Origin: Fibrobacter sp. UWT2
GTDB taxonomy: Bacteria > Fibrobacterota > Fibrobacteria > Fibrobacterales > Fibrobacteraceae
DNA length: 64,000 nt
Assembly: GCF_900142545.1 (NCBI RefSeq)
Contig: NZ_FRBF01000002.1
Span: forward strand, 1-64,000
Reading direction: 5' to 3'
The number at the start of each line of letters is the position of its first letter. Within the stretch, counting starts at the first letter, position 1. The translations under genes and the position numbers were made by a program. The notes under the pieces were generated by a model. The model saw only the letters and a program-made list of their open reading frames with translations, was not told the DNA's origin and did not search any database. Shown piece by piece: positions 55,282 through 63,813 of the stretch.

Positions 55282-55800
55282 TTACTTGTTTGCTTCGACA
55301 AATCCGTCGGCAACCAGCATTTCCATGGCGCTCTGGCGAGCGGCCGTCACGCCGGGACCGTTACCGATGGGCATGGGGTTTTCCCAAGTAACAGAGGCTT
55401 TCCAGACGGGCTTCTTTTCTTCGACAGAGAAGAGTACCAGTTCTTCTTCGAAGCTGGAAAGGGCGGCGTTGTAAATGTTCACCTTAGTGAAATTCTGGAC
55501 AAGGAGGAATTCAGCGTGCTGTTCCTTGGCGAAATCAGCCACAGGGCTTTCGCTCAACGAAAGCGAACTCTTTTCCTGGACAAAAGCCTTGGCTACAACA
55601 CCGTGGGTATTGAGGGTGTCTGCCATGGAGGTGGTTACCGAGTTTGCAAAATCGGTAACTTCCTTGTGCGATTCAGAAACCACGACGACAGTCTTGCCCT
55701 TCAGGGGGTACGCCTTGTCAAAATTAGACATCTTTTGAATTGCAGGTGCGCAAGAGCAGAGCAGGAGCGCTGCAAACAGAAGCGTGATTAACTTTTTCAT
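55282..55800 (-). CDS. Lipoprotein of unknown function
   Basis: A 172-aa lipoprotein (MKKLITLLFAALLLCSC lipobox). The mature part has KGKTVVVVSESHKEVTDFA, then STMADTL-like helices and VTWENPMPIGNGPG near the end. No family recognised. Its start overlaps the stop of the upstream lipoprotein gene (TAATG), so the two are coupled and may form a complex. Confidence 0.75.
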   Translation of the reverse strand: MKKLITLLFAALLLCSCAPAIQKMSNFDKAYPLKGKTVVVVSESHKEVTDFANSVTTSMADTLNTHGVVAKAFVQEKSSLSLSESPVADFAKEQHAEFLLVQNFTKVNIYNAALSSFEEELVLFSVEEKKPVWKASVTWENPMPIGNGPGVTAARQSAMEMLVADGFVEANK

Positions 55801-56360
55801 TATTTCTCCTCTTTTAAGATTGAATTTTCATGGAAATCTTTGATGATTCCTTTGACGAGTTCGCTCTGAGCCCAAAGTTCCATACCGGTGGTTTTTAAAA
55901 CGGCTTTCCAGACGACCTTTCCGTCGTTGCAGTCATACATGACAGAGGTATATTCGACTTCACTCGAACCGCCGACGACCATACCGGTGGCCGCATCGTA
56001 TTGGGTAGTTTCGGATTTGCCGGAAACTGCCGTTTGCATGAGGTAAGAACCGCGGCATTCTTCCATGAGAGCCTTGGGGCTTACGGGTTCCAGGGCCAGG
56101 GCGTCGTTCTTGCGGTATTCAATTTCAAGCTTGTTCTTTTCGCCGTAGGTTTTCCAAAGGGAATCGAGCTTGTTGGTGTAACCGGTGTAGGCTTTTTGCT
56201 CTTCAACGAGAACCCAGAGTTTCTTGCCGTTGATGTCGAGGCCGGGGATGGAGTTGCGTTCGATTTTTGTTCCTGCACAGGCGGTGAGAATCGCTGCGCA
56301 GCCAAAAGTCAAAAGGGTAGCTGCGGTCAATACTTTTTTCTTGTGTCTATTGATAGACAT
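55800..56360 (-). CDS. Lipoprotein of unknown function
   Basis: A 186-aa lipoprotein (basic start, hydrophobic helix, lipobox ILTAC). A GKKLWVLVEEQKAYTGY segment follows, then alternating strands with VEYTSVMYDCNDGKVVWKAV. First gene of a two-gene operon, with AAGGAGAAC ribosome site. No family recognised. Confidence 0.75.
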   Translation of the reverse strand: MSINRHKKKVLTAATLLTFGCAAILTACAGTKIERNSIPGLDINGKKLWVLVEEQKAYTGYTNKLDSLWKTYGEKNKLEIEYRKNDALALEPVSPKALMEECRGSYLMQTAVSGKSETTQYDAATGMVVGGSSEVEYTSVMYDCNDGKVVWKAVLKTTGMELWAQSELVKGIIKDFHENSILKEEK

Positions 56361-56470
56361 GTTGTTCTCCTTATTTATAGCTCAAAGCGAGCCAGTATAA
56401 CACTCGCTTATAATATATATTCTGAAATGTACGTTGTCTATCTTTTGTAGGAGAAAATTTGGATAAAATG

Positions 56471-57100
56471 TCAAACAGACGGGGTGCGTCTGTCTGTTTG
56501 ACGTCTCGCCAGCGGAATAAGTCCGCCGCCGATAGAGTTCCCGATGGTAATGACCACGAGGGACTTAAACATCAGTGCGGAAAAATCTCCGGCGAGCGAA
56601 AAGTAGAACATGTCTGCAATACAGTGCTCGAATCCGCTCAAGATAAAGACCATAACCGGGAGAAAAACGACGACGACTTTTCCGACCTGGTTCTCGATGC
56701 TCTTGTAACCGTCGGCGGCAATGAACATGAGCATACCGCAGAAAATGCCCAGTATGAGAAGGCTAACGATGCTGTCGCCGTCTTTGACGAGGCAGAGGGC
56801 GCTTGCTTTAGCTTGCAGGGGTGCTCCGTAGCGCGTGAGCGCGATCATTCTTGCAAAAAGGAATGTCCCGATAAAGTTGCCGAGCCATACGATTCCGAGG
56901 AATTCCCAGTAGCTAGGCTTGTTGTTGACGAAATAGCCGACTTTGCCCGTGAAAAGGTTGAAGCCGAAATTCAAGATGGTAAACAGCCCGAGTCCGAAAA
57001 GGAACGATCCTAGAACCTTGTTGTCGCAAGAAAGGTAGGCGGTGCCGCCAAGGCCGATGCATAGGCCAGAGTAAATCGATAGAATAAGATTTTTAATCAC
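56471..57100 (-). CDS. Formate/nitrite transporter family channel
   Basis: A 209-aa membrane protein of the FNT family, shorter than usual (about 260-280). Six hydrophobic helices; NLFTGKVGYFVN is the conserved motif after helix 2, and SGFEHCIADMFYFSLAG carries the central-pore His. FNT pentamers pass formate, nitrite or related anions; formate is a Fibrobacter fermentation product, making export plausible. I take the GTG at 57100 as the start, 6 nt after a TAAATTTG box; no ribosome site. Confidence 0.82.
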   Translation of the reverse strand: MIKNLILSIYSGLCIGLGGTAYLSCDNKVLGSFLFGLGLFTILNFGFNLFTGKVGYFVNNKPSYWEFLGIVWLGNFIGTFLFARMIALTRYGAPLQAKASALCLVKDGDSIVSLLILGIFCGMLMFIAADGYKSIENQVGKVVVVFLPVMVFILSGFEHCIADMFYFSLAGDFSALMFKSLVVITIGNSIGGGLIPLARRQTDRRTPSV

Positions 57101-57106
57101 GGGCGG

Positions 57107-57114
57107 CAAATTTA
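57107..57114 (-). promoter_or_regulatory. TAnnTTTG element before the FNT gene
   Basis: TAAATTTG on the minus strand, then CCGCCC, then GTG at 57100. Confidence 0.4.
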
Positions 57115-57160
57115 GAAAAATTTATACCCGCGTCTAACTTTTAAAAGAAATAATTTTTTC

Positions 57161-58267
57161 TTATTCCACGACCAGGGATTTATCGTAAATGAAATCGACT
57201 TCTTCGGGTGTGATTCCACCGGGGACGAGGTCGAGCTTGGATCGGTTCACCTTCATGGCGGCAGCGAATTGGTCGCGCATTTCGCGAGAAACCTTGCATT
57301 TTCCGATGAGCTTGTCAAGCATTGCAGTGAAATCGGCGGTGCTTTTGAGGCCTAAAAGAGCCAAAATGCGCTTGGCATCTTCGGGAACCTTCTTTTCGCA
57401 GACATCTACGTAGCCGCCCAGGAAGTAGCCGACGGCGGGGCCGTGCGGCACGCCCTGATGCAGCGTGAGGTCATAGCTCATCCCGTGCGGTACGGAGGTG
57501 CTTGTGTGCGCAATGGACATGCCCGCGATAGTTGAGGTGAGCATGAGTTTTTCGTAAAGGCTTTCGCTTACGGGCGCGTCGGAAAGAAGCGTGTCCTTGA
57601 ATTCTCCCCAGAGCTTGAGGCCGTATTCCGGGCACATTCGATTGAATGTGTTGGAATAGACATTCAGGATGCTTTCGACCATGTGGGCGAGCGCATCGAC
57701 CGCGGTATTGATAATCAGCGTTTTCTTGGCTGAAGCGAGGTACTTGCCATCGACAAGCGCGAGCGCCGGGAAAATGCGGTGCGGAATGCTCTTTTTCAGG
57801 TGAATCTTGTGGTTCGTGATGATGGAAACCGGTGTTGCCTCGGAGCCTGTTCCGCAGGTAGTCGGTACGGCGACGACAGGCACATGGCCGAATGGTTTTT
57901 CAGGAGCCTTGTGCAAGTTGTCCGCGATGAGATTCGGGTTCGCAAGGAGCAAGGCGACTGCTTTTGCTGCGTCGATGGCGGAACCACCCCCGATTCCGAT
58001 GATGTAATCGGCACCAAAATCGCGAGCTTGTTTGGCTGCGTTTCCCACGGTATCGGTTGACGGGTTTTCTTCGACTTGATCAAAAACCTGGTACGGCACG
58101 TGCCCCGCATCCAGAACTGCGGTAACATCGTCCAAGGAACCGTTCTTCTTGGCTGAAGTTCTGCCCGTCATGATGAATGCGCGCTTTCCAACCGCAAGCA
58201 AGTTTTGCGCGTGGTTCTTCACGCAGTCTTTTTCGACATAGATATCCGTGGGTACATAAAAACGCAT
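57161..58267 (-). CDS. Iron-containing alcohol dehydrogenase
   Basis: A 368-aa group III alcohol dehydrogenase. GADYIIGIGGGSAIDAAKA binds NAD(P); VAVPTTCGTGSEATP is conserved; the metal ligands come from AVDALAHMVES, TSVPHGMSYDL and GVPHGPAVG. It probably interconverts an aldehyde or ketone with an alcohol; the substrate cannot be assigned. The ribosome site is AGGACC. It follows the FNT gene on the same strand in reverse order, with 51 nt between, and appears separate. Confidence 0.9.
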   Translation of the reverse strand: MRFYVPTDIYVEKDCVKNHAQNLLAVGKRAFIMTGRTSAKKNGSLDDVTAVLDAGHVPYQVFDQVEENPSTDTVGNAAKQARDFGADYIIGIGGGSAIDAAKAVALLLANPNLIADNLHKAPEKPFGHVPVVAVPTTCGTGSEATPVSIITNHKIHLKKSIPHRIFPALALVDGKYLASAKKTLIINTAVDALAHMVESILNVYSNTFNRMCPEYGLKLWGEFKDTLLSDAPVSESLYEKLMLTSTIAGMSIAHTSTSVPHGMSYDLTLHQGVPHGPAVGYFLGGYVDVCEKKVPEDAKRILALLGLKSTADFTAMLDKLIGKCKVSREMRDQFAAAMKVNRSKLDLVPGGITPEEVDFIYDKSLVVE

Positions 58268-58333
58268 AGAATGGTCCTGAAGTTATGAGAGTATGCAAAA
58301 AAATAGTAAATCGAGGTTGGAAAATTTTGCCAG

Positions 58334-59260
58334 CTAGAATCTGCGCACCACAAGGATTTCGAAGGCCGCTACGTATTTTTGTTCCAGGTGCTCGCCAAAC
58401 GCGATGGCAGAATATCCGCTTTTAAGAACGATGTTCCAGGCCCATTTTTCCCCGATGTAGCCAAATGCGGTTTTTATGTCCGATTCGGGCAATAGCAGGT
58501 TGCCGTCATCAATGCGTTCGCGGCCGTACGCGATGCCTACAACGCCCCAGAGATTCCAGAAATACCCGTTGCTGAAAACAAAGGTGTAGGTGTACCCGAC
58601 GTCACCCCAGATGGAGGTGATGTCGCGCTTGTCGTTTTCGTAGCCGAGAACCCCGTCGTTGTCTTCGGCAATGTTTCGCTGCAGGCGCCCGCCGATAATC
58701 AAACTCCCGGCAGATTTCTTTTGACGGCGATCCAAAAAGTAGGCGCTCCTGGGTGCGAAATTTCCTTTCGCGGTCGCCATCCAGAGCATCGAAAAATACA
58801 TGTCCGCAAACCAGAGATCAATGAATTCTTGCTCCTTTTTGCCGTCGCGTTCGACTTCCGTGGTAAAGCCGCTGTAAAAGCGGAGCTTTGCCGCAAGCCA
58901 CCAGTTTCCCGGGAAAAAGTCAAGTCCCGTCTCGAAAGCCTGGGTGTCCGATTTTTCTTTTGAAGTGGTAAAAGGAAGACTGTATTTGAAATCGGCGGAC
59001 ACGTCCCACGAAATTCCGAATGTGGTAAACAGACTGTCGTAACCGACGCCGATGCCCACATCGACCGGGCGGTTTGAATTGAGCATCGAGTTGTTGTAGG
59101 CGGAATTCCAGATAGCCACGAAATTGTAATCGCACAAGAAACGCAACGAGAACCGTTCGCGGAACTTGGAAACCGAAGGCTCGTCGCTGTCTTGCGCTTC
59201 GGCAAAGGCAACCCCCGCGAACACCAGGGCAAACAGGAATATTTTCAGTACGCACTTCAT
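58334..59260 (-). CDS. Putative outer-membrane beta-barrel protein
   Basis: A 308-aa exported protein with a signal peptide (1-20, cut near AFA). Alternating hydrophobic/polar strands (FSLRFLCDYNFVAIW, DVGIGVGYDSLFTTFGISW, WLAAKLRFYSGFTTEV) and a C-terminal aromatic-basic ending (FEILVVRRF) suggest a small beta-barrel with DUF4421-like layout. Function unknown. Confidence 0.7.
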   Translation of the reverse strand: MKCVLKIFLFALVFAGVAFAEAQDSDEPSVSKFRERFSLRFLCDYNFVAIWNSAYNNSMLNSNRPVDVGIGVGYDSLFTTFGISWDVSADFKYSLPFTTSKEKSDTQAFETGLDFFPGNWWLAAKLRFYSGFTTEVERDGKKEQEFIDLWFADMYFSMLWMATAKGNFAPRSAYFLDRRQKKSAGSLIIGGRLQRNIAEDNDGVLGYENDKRDITSIWGDVGYTYTFVFSNGYFWNLWGVVGIAYGRERIDDGNLLLPESDIKTAFGYIGEKWAWNIVLKSGYSAIAFGEHLEQKYVAAFEILVVRRF

Positions 59261-59299
59261 CAGGGGTTTTGAAAAGATAATAATGCTTAAAAGCTAATG

Positions 59300-59746
59300 T
59301 TAAATTGAAATTTTGATTTCAAATAGTTGGTTCGCAAGCCCGACCGTTGGTTCGAAATCGGCAATCTTCTTGAACCCGTATTTTTCGTATAGGCCGTGGT
59401 GCTCGCTTTTGAGATAAATTTTTTTGTAGCCGAGCCTTTGGGCGTAATCAAGCGCCGCGTCAATTAAGCTTTTGGATAGCCGCTCTCCCCGGAATTTTTC
59501 GCTAACGTAAACGAGATTTATAAAAGGGCTGCAACTGAATTTTGCAGGAATGTTTCCGTTCTCCTCGAGAACGCAAAAGCCGACAACATCTTCACCGTGT
59601 ACAGCAACGAAAACTTTTTCCCAGTCTAGGAAATCGTTCTTTGACATTCGATCGGCTAAACGACGCCCCGGCAGCCATGGGCAATCTTTCGCGAAAGCGT
59701 GCGTCTTTTCCCACCATGGTTCATCTTTGTTGATCGCGATTATCAT
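59300..59746 (-). CDS. GNAT-family acetyltransferase
   Basis: A 148-aa GNAT. The acetyl-CoA site is in the central region, FINLVYVSEKFRGERLSKSL, followed by AQRLGYKKIYLKSEHHGLYEKYGF, typical of the fold. Substrate unknown. GAGG ribosome site. Next on the same strand after another GNAT (59784-60314). Confidence 0.82.
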   Translation of the reverse strand: MIIAINKDEPWWEKTHAFAKDCPWLPGRRLADRMSKNDFLDWEKVFVAVHGEDVVGFCVLEENGNIPAKFSCSPFINLVYVSEKFRGERLSKSLIDAALDYAQRLGYKKIYLKSEHHGLYEKYGFKKIADFEPTVGLANQLFEIKISI

Positions 59747-59783
59747 TGCTTTACCTCAGCTTATAAAAAGCCCTTATAAGATT

Positions 59784-60314
59784 TTACGGGTACTTCCCTC
59801 CGGGAATATCCTTCAAAATTTCTTTCCAGAAATCGCGGAATTCCTTTTCGGTGACGGTGCCGCCTGCGCTGAGTAGGCGGTAGTGCTCGCCTTGCCAGAT
59901 GTAATCGACGGGGGAGGAGTCAAATCCGTTGCGGGTGTAAAATTCGCGGCGTCGGTTCCTGCGTTCGAGTTCTTCGGCGTCCTTGGAATCTTCTTCGACT
60001 TCGATATCGACGACAATGCGGGAGTCGGGATGTTTTTCGCGGATGGCCTGCAAAATTTGCGAACCATACCCGCGAGAGTGTAACTCAGGCTCAACTGCAA
60101 AGTAGACGATGTTCGTGATGTCGCCGTGCGAAATGGAATTTGAAAATCCGCAGAAAGTATCTCTATCAAAAAACGCCCAGAATTCCCGCTTGATTTTATC
60201 GTCAAGCAAATGCTTTATTGGAATCCGCTCGTTGGCCGGAAACGCCGACTCGTACAGAGCCTTGACCTGTGGAAACCAGGGGACATCTCTTGTGACATCG
60301 AAAAAATGGAGCAT
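59784..60314 (-). CDS. GNAT-family acetyltransferase
   Basis: A 176-aa GNAT. IVYFAVEPELHSRGYGSQIL is the acetyl-CoA-binding strand and loop (RGYGS); YTRNGFDSSPVDYIWQGEHYRLL completes the fold. Substrate unknown. No ribosome site is apparent. It and the 59300-59746 gene are distinct rather than near-identical copies. Confidence 0.82.
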   Translation of the reverse strand: MLHFFDVTRDVPWFPQVKALYESAFPANERIPIKHLLDDKIKREFWAFFDRDTFCGFSNSISHGDITNIVYFAVEPELHSRGYGSQILQAIREKHPDSRIVVDIEVEEDSKDAEELERRNRRREFYTRNGFDSSPVDYIWQGEHYRLLSAGGTVTEKEFRDFWKEILKDIPGGKYP

Positions 60315-60332
60315 AAGAATTATTTATAAAGA

Positions 60333-60372
60333 ATAATAAAAAAGCCCAGGCAACGGTTGTGTTGCTTGGGCT
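60333..60372 (-). terminator. Terminator after the 132-aa protein
   Basis: On the minus strand AGCCCAAGCAAC, a 6-nt loop, GTTGCCTGGGCT, then TTTTTATTATT. It lies just beyond the stop at 60395. Confidence 0.85.
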
Positions 60373-60394
60373 CTTGTACCTGAAAGAGACTGTT

Positions 60395-60793
60395 TTACTT
60401 GATAAATGCGGTAAGCAGTTTCTTTGCCTCGTCACCGGTGGCAAAACGTATCTTGCCTACGGTGTGGTATTCGAATCCCTGGAACTGCTGCAAATGTAAT
60501 GCGGCAAATTCGTGGTCCTGCGAATAGCAAAGGTTCAAACGCAAATTCCCGTTGTCGCTAGTGGCCGGGCGTCCTTCCTTTTTGAGGATTGCGATGAGTT
60601 CGCTCTGGTCCGCTTCGAGAATCGCTTTGACTTTTTGACCTTCGGTGGGGTTGTAGTCTAAGGTGATGCCCACGACATTCGATTTGGTCGGTGCGTACGT
60701 TATTTTTGTCTTGAGTCCGAAAAAGCTTTTTTCGGTCTTGATGTAGATTTGATTGAAGAGGGCGCTTGCCATCTCCATTTTTGCGATATTCAT
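60395..60793 (-). CDS. Hypothetical 132-aa cytoplasmic protein
   Basis: A 132-aa protein without signal or membrane helix. Start at 60793 chosen (AAAGAGAAAG upstream). Contains alternating strands and helices (KTKITYAPTKSNVVGITLDY, AILEADQSELIAILKKEG, LHLQQFQGFEYHTVG). No family recognised. It has good codon use and its own terminator. Confidence 0.7.
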   Translation of the reverse strand: MNIAKMEMASALFNQIYIKTEKSFFGLKTKITYAPTKSNVVGITLDYNPTEGQKVKAILEADQSELIAILKKEGRPATSDNGNLRLNLCYSQDHEFAALHLQQFQGFEYHTVGKIRFATGDEAKKLLTAFIK

Positions 60794-60823
60794 AATCTTT
60801 CTCTTTTGTTCAATGAGTGAAAT

Positions 60824-60871
60824 GGTCCCTGAGTGGTACACTGAGCCTGTCGAAGTGCTTGTCAGGGGGCC
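60824..60871. repeat. Nested palindromic repeat (CCTGAGCCTGTCGAAG type)
   Basis: The outer arms GGTCCCTGA (60824-60832) and TCAGGGGGCC (60862-60871) enclose inner arms CACT (60839-60842) and AGTG (60854-60857). TGAGCCTGTCGAAG is a familiar dispersed intergenic word in many bacterial genomes. It lies between two minus-strand genes. Confidence 0.5.
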
Positions 60872-60901
60872 GATGTCTTGTGCATGCAGAGAAAGAATCG
60901 A

Positions 60902-61327
60902 TTAACAGAGAATTCGTTTCAGCGTAAATACGTAATAATCTTTTGACGCTTGGTAGGCGAGTGGGGTAGGGTATGCGCTGTATACGAGACCTTGTGCCGA
61001 GATTCTTTGTTGAATGTGCGTGGAGATTCGCTTGAATGCGCCGGCGTCACGTCCGCAGAATCCTTGAAAATTTCCGCTTCGCAAAGTGCGCGAAAGAGCT
61101 TGTTGCCCCGCGCGACGTGTCAGCAGGACCGCTTCTGAGGTGTTCTCACGTGAAAAGAAAAGCGGTTCGCTTGTAGAGCTTTGGTCAAAAGTAGCGTCGC
61201 TAAGTTCGCCCGCAGTTCTCAACTCAACGTCGTAATCGTAAACAAAAGACCCCTCGATAACGGCGGCGAATATCGCAAACACCGCGACCGCAATCATCGA
61301 AAGAACATTTTGCTTAAGGCGTTTCAT
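60902..61327 (-). CDS. Hypothetical secreted or membrane-anchored 141-aa protein
   Basis: A 141-aa protein beginning at 61327 with a basic start and one hydrophobic helix (about 8-28), then a polar region with two Cys (GFCGRD, and ILC at the end). A longer frame from 61840 overlaps the SDR gene and is not used. No ribosome site or family is recognised. It lies divergent to the SDR gene. Real but low-information. Confidence 0.5.
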   Translation of the reverse strand: MKRLKQNVLSMIAVAVFAIFAAVIEGSFVYDYDVELRTAGELSDATFDQSSTSEPLFFSRENTSEAVLLTRRAGQQALSRTLRSGNFQGFCGRDAGAFKRISTHIQQRISAQGLVYSAYPTPLAYQASKDYYVFTLKRILC

Positions 61328-61383
61328 TGAGCTATAAAATAGCAAGTTTGACCTATGACGACAACTTTTGGAACATTTTAGTG

Positions 61384-61391
61384 TATATTTA
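61384..61391 (+). promoter_or_regulatory. TAnnTTT element, 5 nt before the SDR start
   Basis: TATATTTA, then TTTCT, then ATG at 61397; no ribosome site. Confidence 0.4.
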
Positions 61392-61396
61392 TTTCT

Positions 61397-62107
61397 ATGA
61401 AATCGTTTGAAAACAAAGTGGTCGTAGTGACGGGCGGGGCGCACGGGATTGGTGCAACTGTTGTGAGTGAATTCGAGAAAGAGGGCGCGAAGGTTGCGTA
61501 CATCGACATTCGCGAGAATCCCTGCTTTGTGGGGGACCTCTCCAAGAAGGAAGTCCTCGAAAAATTTGCGCAGTTCGTCATCGAAAAATACGGGCACGTG
61601 GATGTGCTGGTCAATAATGCACTCCCGCTGATGAAGGGCATTGACGAATGTAGCTACGAAGAATTCAGCTATGCGCTCGCTGTCGGCGTGACTGCCCCGT
61701 TCTACCTCGCAAAACTTTTTGCGGCCCATTTTGCGAAGGGCGCAAGCATTATAAACATTTCTTCGAGTCGCGACCGCATGAGCCAACCGCAAACGGAAAG
61801 CTATACGGCGGCGAAGGGAGGGATCGCAGCCCTCACGCATGCGCTAGCCGTGAGTTTTGCAAGCCGCGTGCGTGTGAATTCAATTTCTCCGGGTTGGATT
61901 GATACGGATTTCAAGGTCTATGAAGGCCCCGATGCCACGCAACAGCCCGCAGGTCGCGTCGGCAATCCGCTTGACATCGCGAATATGGTACTTTTCCTCG
62001 CGAGCGAAAAAGCCGGCTTTATCACCGGCGAAAACATTTGCATTGATGGCGGCATGACCCGCCAGATGATTTACCACAACGATTGCGGCTGGAAATTGGA
62101 AGGGTAA
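61397..62107 (+). CDS. Short-chain dehydrogenase/reductase
   Basis: A 236-aa SDR. VVVTGGAHGIGATV is the cofactor loop; YIDIRE at the end of strand 2 (acidic) suggests NAD preference; VNNALP, INISSSRDR and the catalytic Ser-Tyr-Lys (SSS, then ESYTAAKGG) are intact; SPGWIDTDF follows. Substrate unknown. It converges on a FISUMP lipoprotein gene, with only 7 nt between the stops. Confidence 0.9.
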   Translation: MKSFENKVVVVTGGAHGIGATVVSEFEKEGAKVAYIDIRENPCFVGDLSKKEVLEKFAQFVIEKYGHVDVLVNNALPLMKGIDECSYEEFSYALAVGVTAPFYLAKLFAAHFAKGASIINISSSRDRMSQPQTESYTAAKGGIAALTHALAVSFASRVRVNSISPGWIDTDFKVYEGPDATQQPAGRVGNPLDIANMVLFLASEKAGFITGENICIDGGMTRQMIYHNDCGWKLEG

Positions 62108-62114
62108 ATAAAGG

Positions 62115-63053
62115 TTACATGTCCTTTATACAGCGGATAGAGAAAGATCCTTTTTTGGAATTTGCTCCCAAATGTCCAGCATCATTTTCCATTACATAAG
62201 CTGCATCAAAGACCGTTTCTGTGCTTCCCTCGTCCCATTCGTCGGTGCATATAAAGAATGCCCTCTCGCCCTGGCCCTTGCCTTTAGCATTTTCGTCAAG
62301 TAAAGGGAATCCTGCGGGAATAACAGAAAATCCGTAATCATCTGTGCCTGTGTGAATACCAAGCCACCCCTTGCTTGACTTTAATACTTTGCCGGCAACA
62401 TCTTCTCCAACAGCGTCATGCAGATCCCACCATTCGTCAAAGGATGGCAAATGCCAGCCTTCAGGGCAAATGCCTCGTATCGTGTCATCAGATAGAATGC
62501 ACGATGCCCCGTACCCGCAAGTTCGTGGATTTTCTTCGTCATTGGCCAAAGCAACGGAATCTATTGCCGCCGCCCAAGTGTAAAAGCGTCCGACGATATC
62601 GCATTTTGCTTCGTCATTATCGATGCACCAGTTATTTCCTTTAATACTTGGCGTTAAATTGGTGTCGGCGTAATTCAGGTTTTCCGCCATCCAAGTTTGA
62701 TCCCCGATTTTTACCGTCTTGTATTTTTTTCCGTCGCGTTCATCCGTTATTTCTCCATATTCAATATCTGGATTAAGGTAAGCCGTCTTAGGGAGGCTCC
62801 AGTCAAATTCATTGTTACTGCTGGAACTTTTCGCTTGACTGCTGCTTGAATTTTCTGTTTCGCTGCTACTTGAACTTTTGGCTTCGCTGCAACTAGAAAC
62901 GGTGGATTTGCTATCGCTAGATGTTAAGTTGCCGGATTTGTGGGACGAATTGTCTTCGTCGCTATATTCTTCAACAGCTGGCCCTGACGCTTCCTGCGAA
63001 CAAGCCCAGCAAAGAATAAGGGAAAAACAGACTAAAAGTTTTTTGTACATCAT
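62115..63053 (-). CDS. FISUMP-domain lipoprotein with Ser-rich linker
   Basis: A 312-aa lipoprotein (lipobox CWAC after MMYKKLLVCFSLIL). A Ser/Asp/Lys-rich linker (about 35-80, repeated SSSS words) leads to the FISUMP domain: TDERDGKKYKTVKI, TWMAENLNYAD, CDIVGRFYTWAAAIDS, CPEGWHLPSFDEWWDL, GFSVIPAGFPL and SFSIRCIKDM. Same family as 30702-31493. Strong AAGGAGGTG ribosome site. Role unknown; probably surface-exposed. Confidence 0.88.
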   Translation of the reverse strand: MMYKKLLVCFSLILCWACSQEASGPAVEEYSDEDNSSHKSGNLTSSDSKSTVSSCSEAKSSSSSETENSSSSQAKSSSSNNEFDWSLPKTAYLNPDIEYGEITDERDGKKYKTVKIGDQTWMAENLNYADTNLTPSIKGNNWCIDNDEAKCDIVGRFYTWAAAIDSVALANDEENPRTCGYGASCILSDDTIRGICPEGWHLPSFDEWWDLHDAVGEDVAGKVLKSSKGWLGIHTGTDDYGFSVIPAGFPLLDENAKGKGQGERAFFICTDEWDEGSTETVFDAAYVMENDAGHLGANSKKGSFSIRCIKDM

Positions 63054-63180
63054 ATGACACCTCCTTATAGAAAATAACTAAAAATGTGCCAAAACGCATA
63101 GATTACGTAAAAAAATTGAGAAAAGTGCTTTTATTTGGTTATATTAAAAGGGGAATGTTTACGCGTTTTGAGATGTGGCT

Positions 63181-63813
63181 ATGGACAACGAATTGACGCT
63201 TTTGATAGGGAAGGGGGAAAAGATCCTTTATGCCGGAAAGCCGGACAAAAGGTGTTTCATTTTCGAATGCATTTTCAATCCGCTGCTCGCGTTTGCTCTC
63301 GTCTGGGGACTTTTTGACATGTTCTTTATCGGGGCGGCTTTCTCTTCGGACAAGGCGGACGAGGCGGCCTTCTTTATCATCCCGTTCATGGCGCTGCACA
63401 TGATGCCGGTTTGGCTTTACCTGGGCGGGGCGCTCCTTTCGTTCAGGCGGTACCGCAACACGGCCTACATCGTCACCGACAAGGGAATCTACGCCTCTGG
63501 CGGTATCTTTGGGAGAACTTACAAGTCAAAGCCGTTCGCGGAACTTTCCCATGTGGACCTGCATCGCGGCATTTTCGATCAGTGGTTTGGCGTGGGCGAC
63601 ATCATTACGACCTCTGCTCAGGCTAATCCCGCTACAATGAACGGCCGCAGGACTTCTACCAACGCGGGCATTTCCATTGACAGCATTGCCAATTACGCAG
63701 AAGTGTACAAGCTTGTGAAGCAACTGCAAGAGGACATCTACACCGACGTGATGTACCCCAATGACCTTCGTCCCTCCGAAAATCACGGGTATAAGTCGAA
63801 GTATAAAGGCTAG
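63181..63813 (+). CDS. PH-domain (bPH_2-type) membrane protein
   Basis: A 210-aa protein with two hydrophobic segments (about 32-53 and 67-90), followed by a bacterial PH-like domain (about 95-165: YIVTDKGIYASGGIFGRTYK, PFAELSHVDLHRG, GVGDIITTSAQ). A GTG two codons upstream (63175) is a possible alternative start. Such proteins are membrane components of unknown role. Its stop overlaps that of the convergent L,D-transpeptidase gene. Confidence 0.8.
   Translation: MDNELTLLIGKGEKILYAGKPDKRCFIFECIFNPLLAFALVWGLFDMFFIGAAFSSDKADEAAFFIIPFMALHMMPVWLYLGGALLSFRRYRNTAYIVTDKGIYASGGIFGRTYKSKPFAELSHVDLHRGIFDQWFGVGDIITTSAQANPATMNGRRTSTNAGISIDSIANYAEVYKLVKQLQEDIYTDVMYPNDLRPSENHGYKSKYKG

Noticed and set aside
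59300-60314. The two GNAT genes as a recent duplication
   Set aside because: The proteins differ in length and motif wording and show no near-identical stretch.
60902-61840. 312-codon version of the small membrane-anchored protein
   Set aside because: The first 171 codons are antisense to the SDR gene and lack protein-like character; the ATG at 61327 begins a plausible signal anchor.
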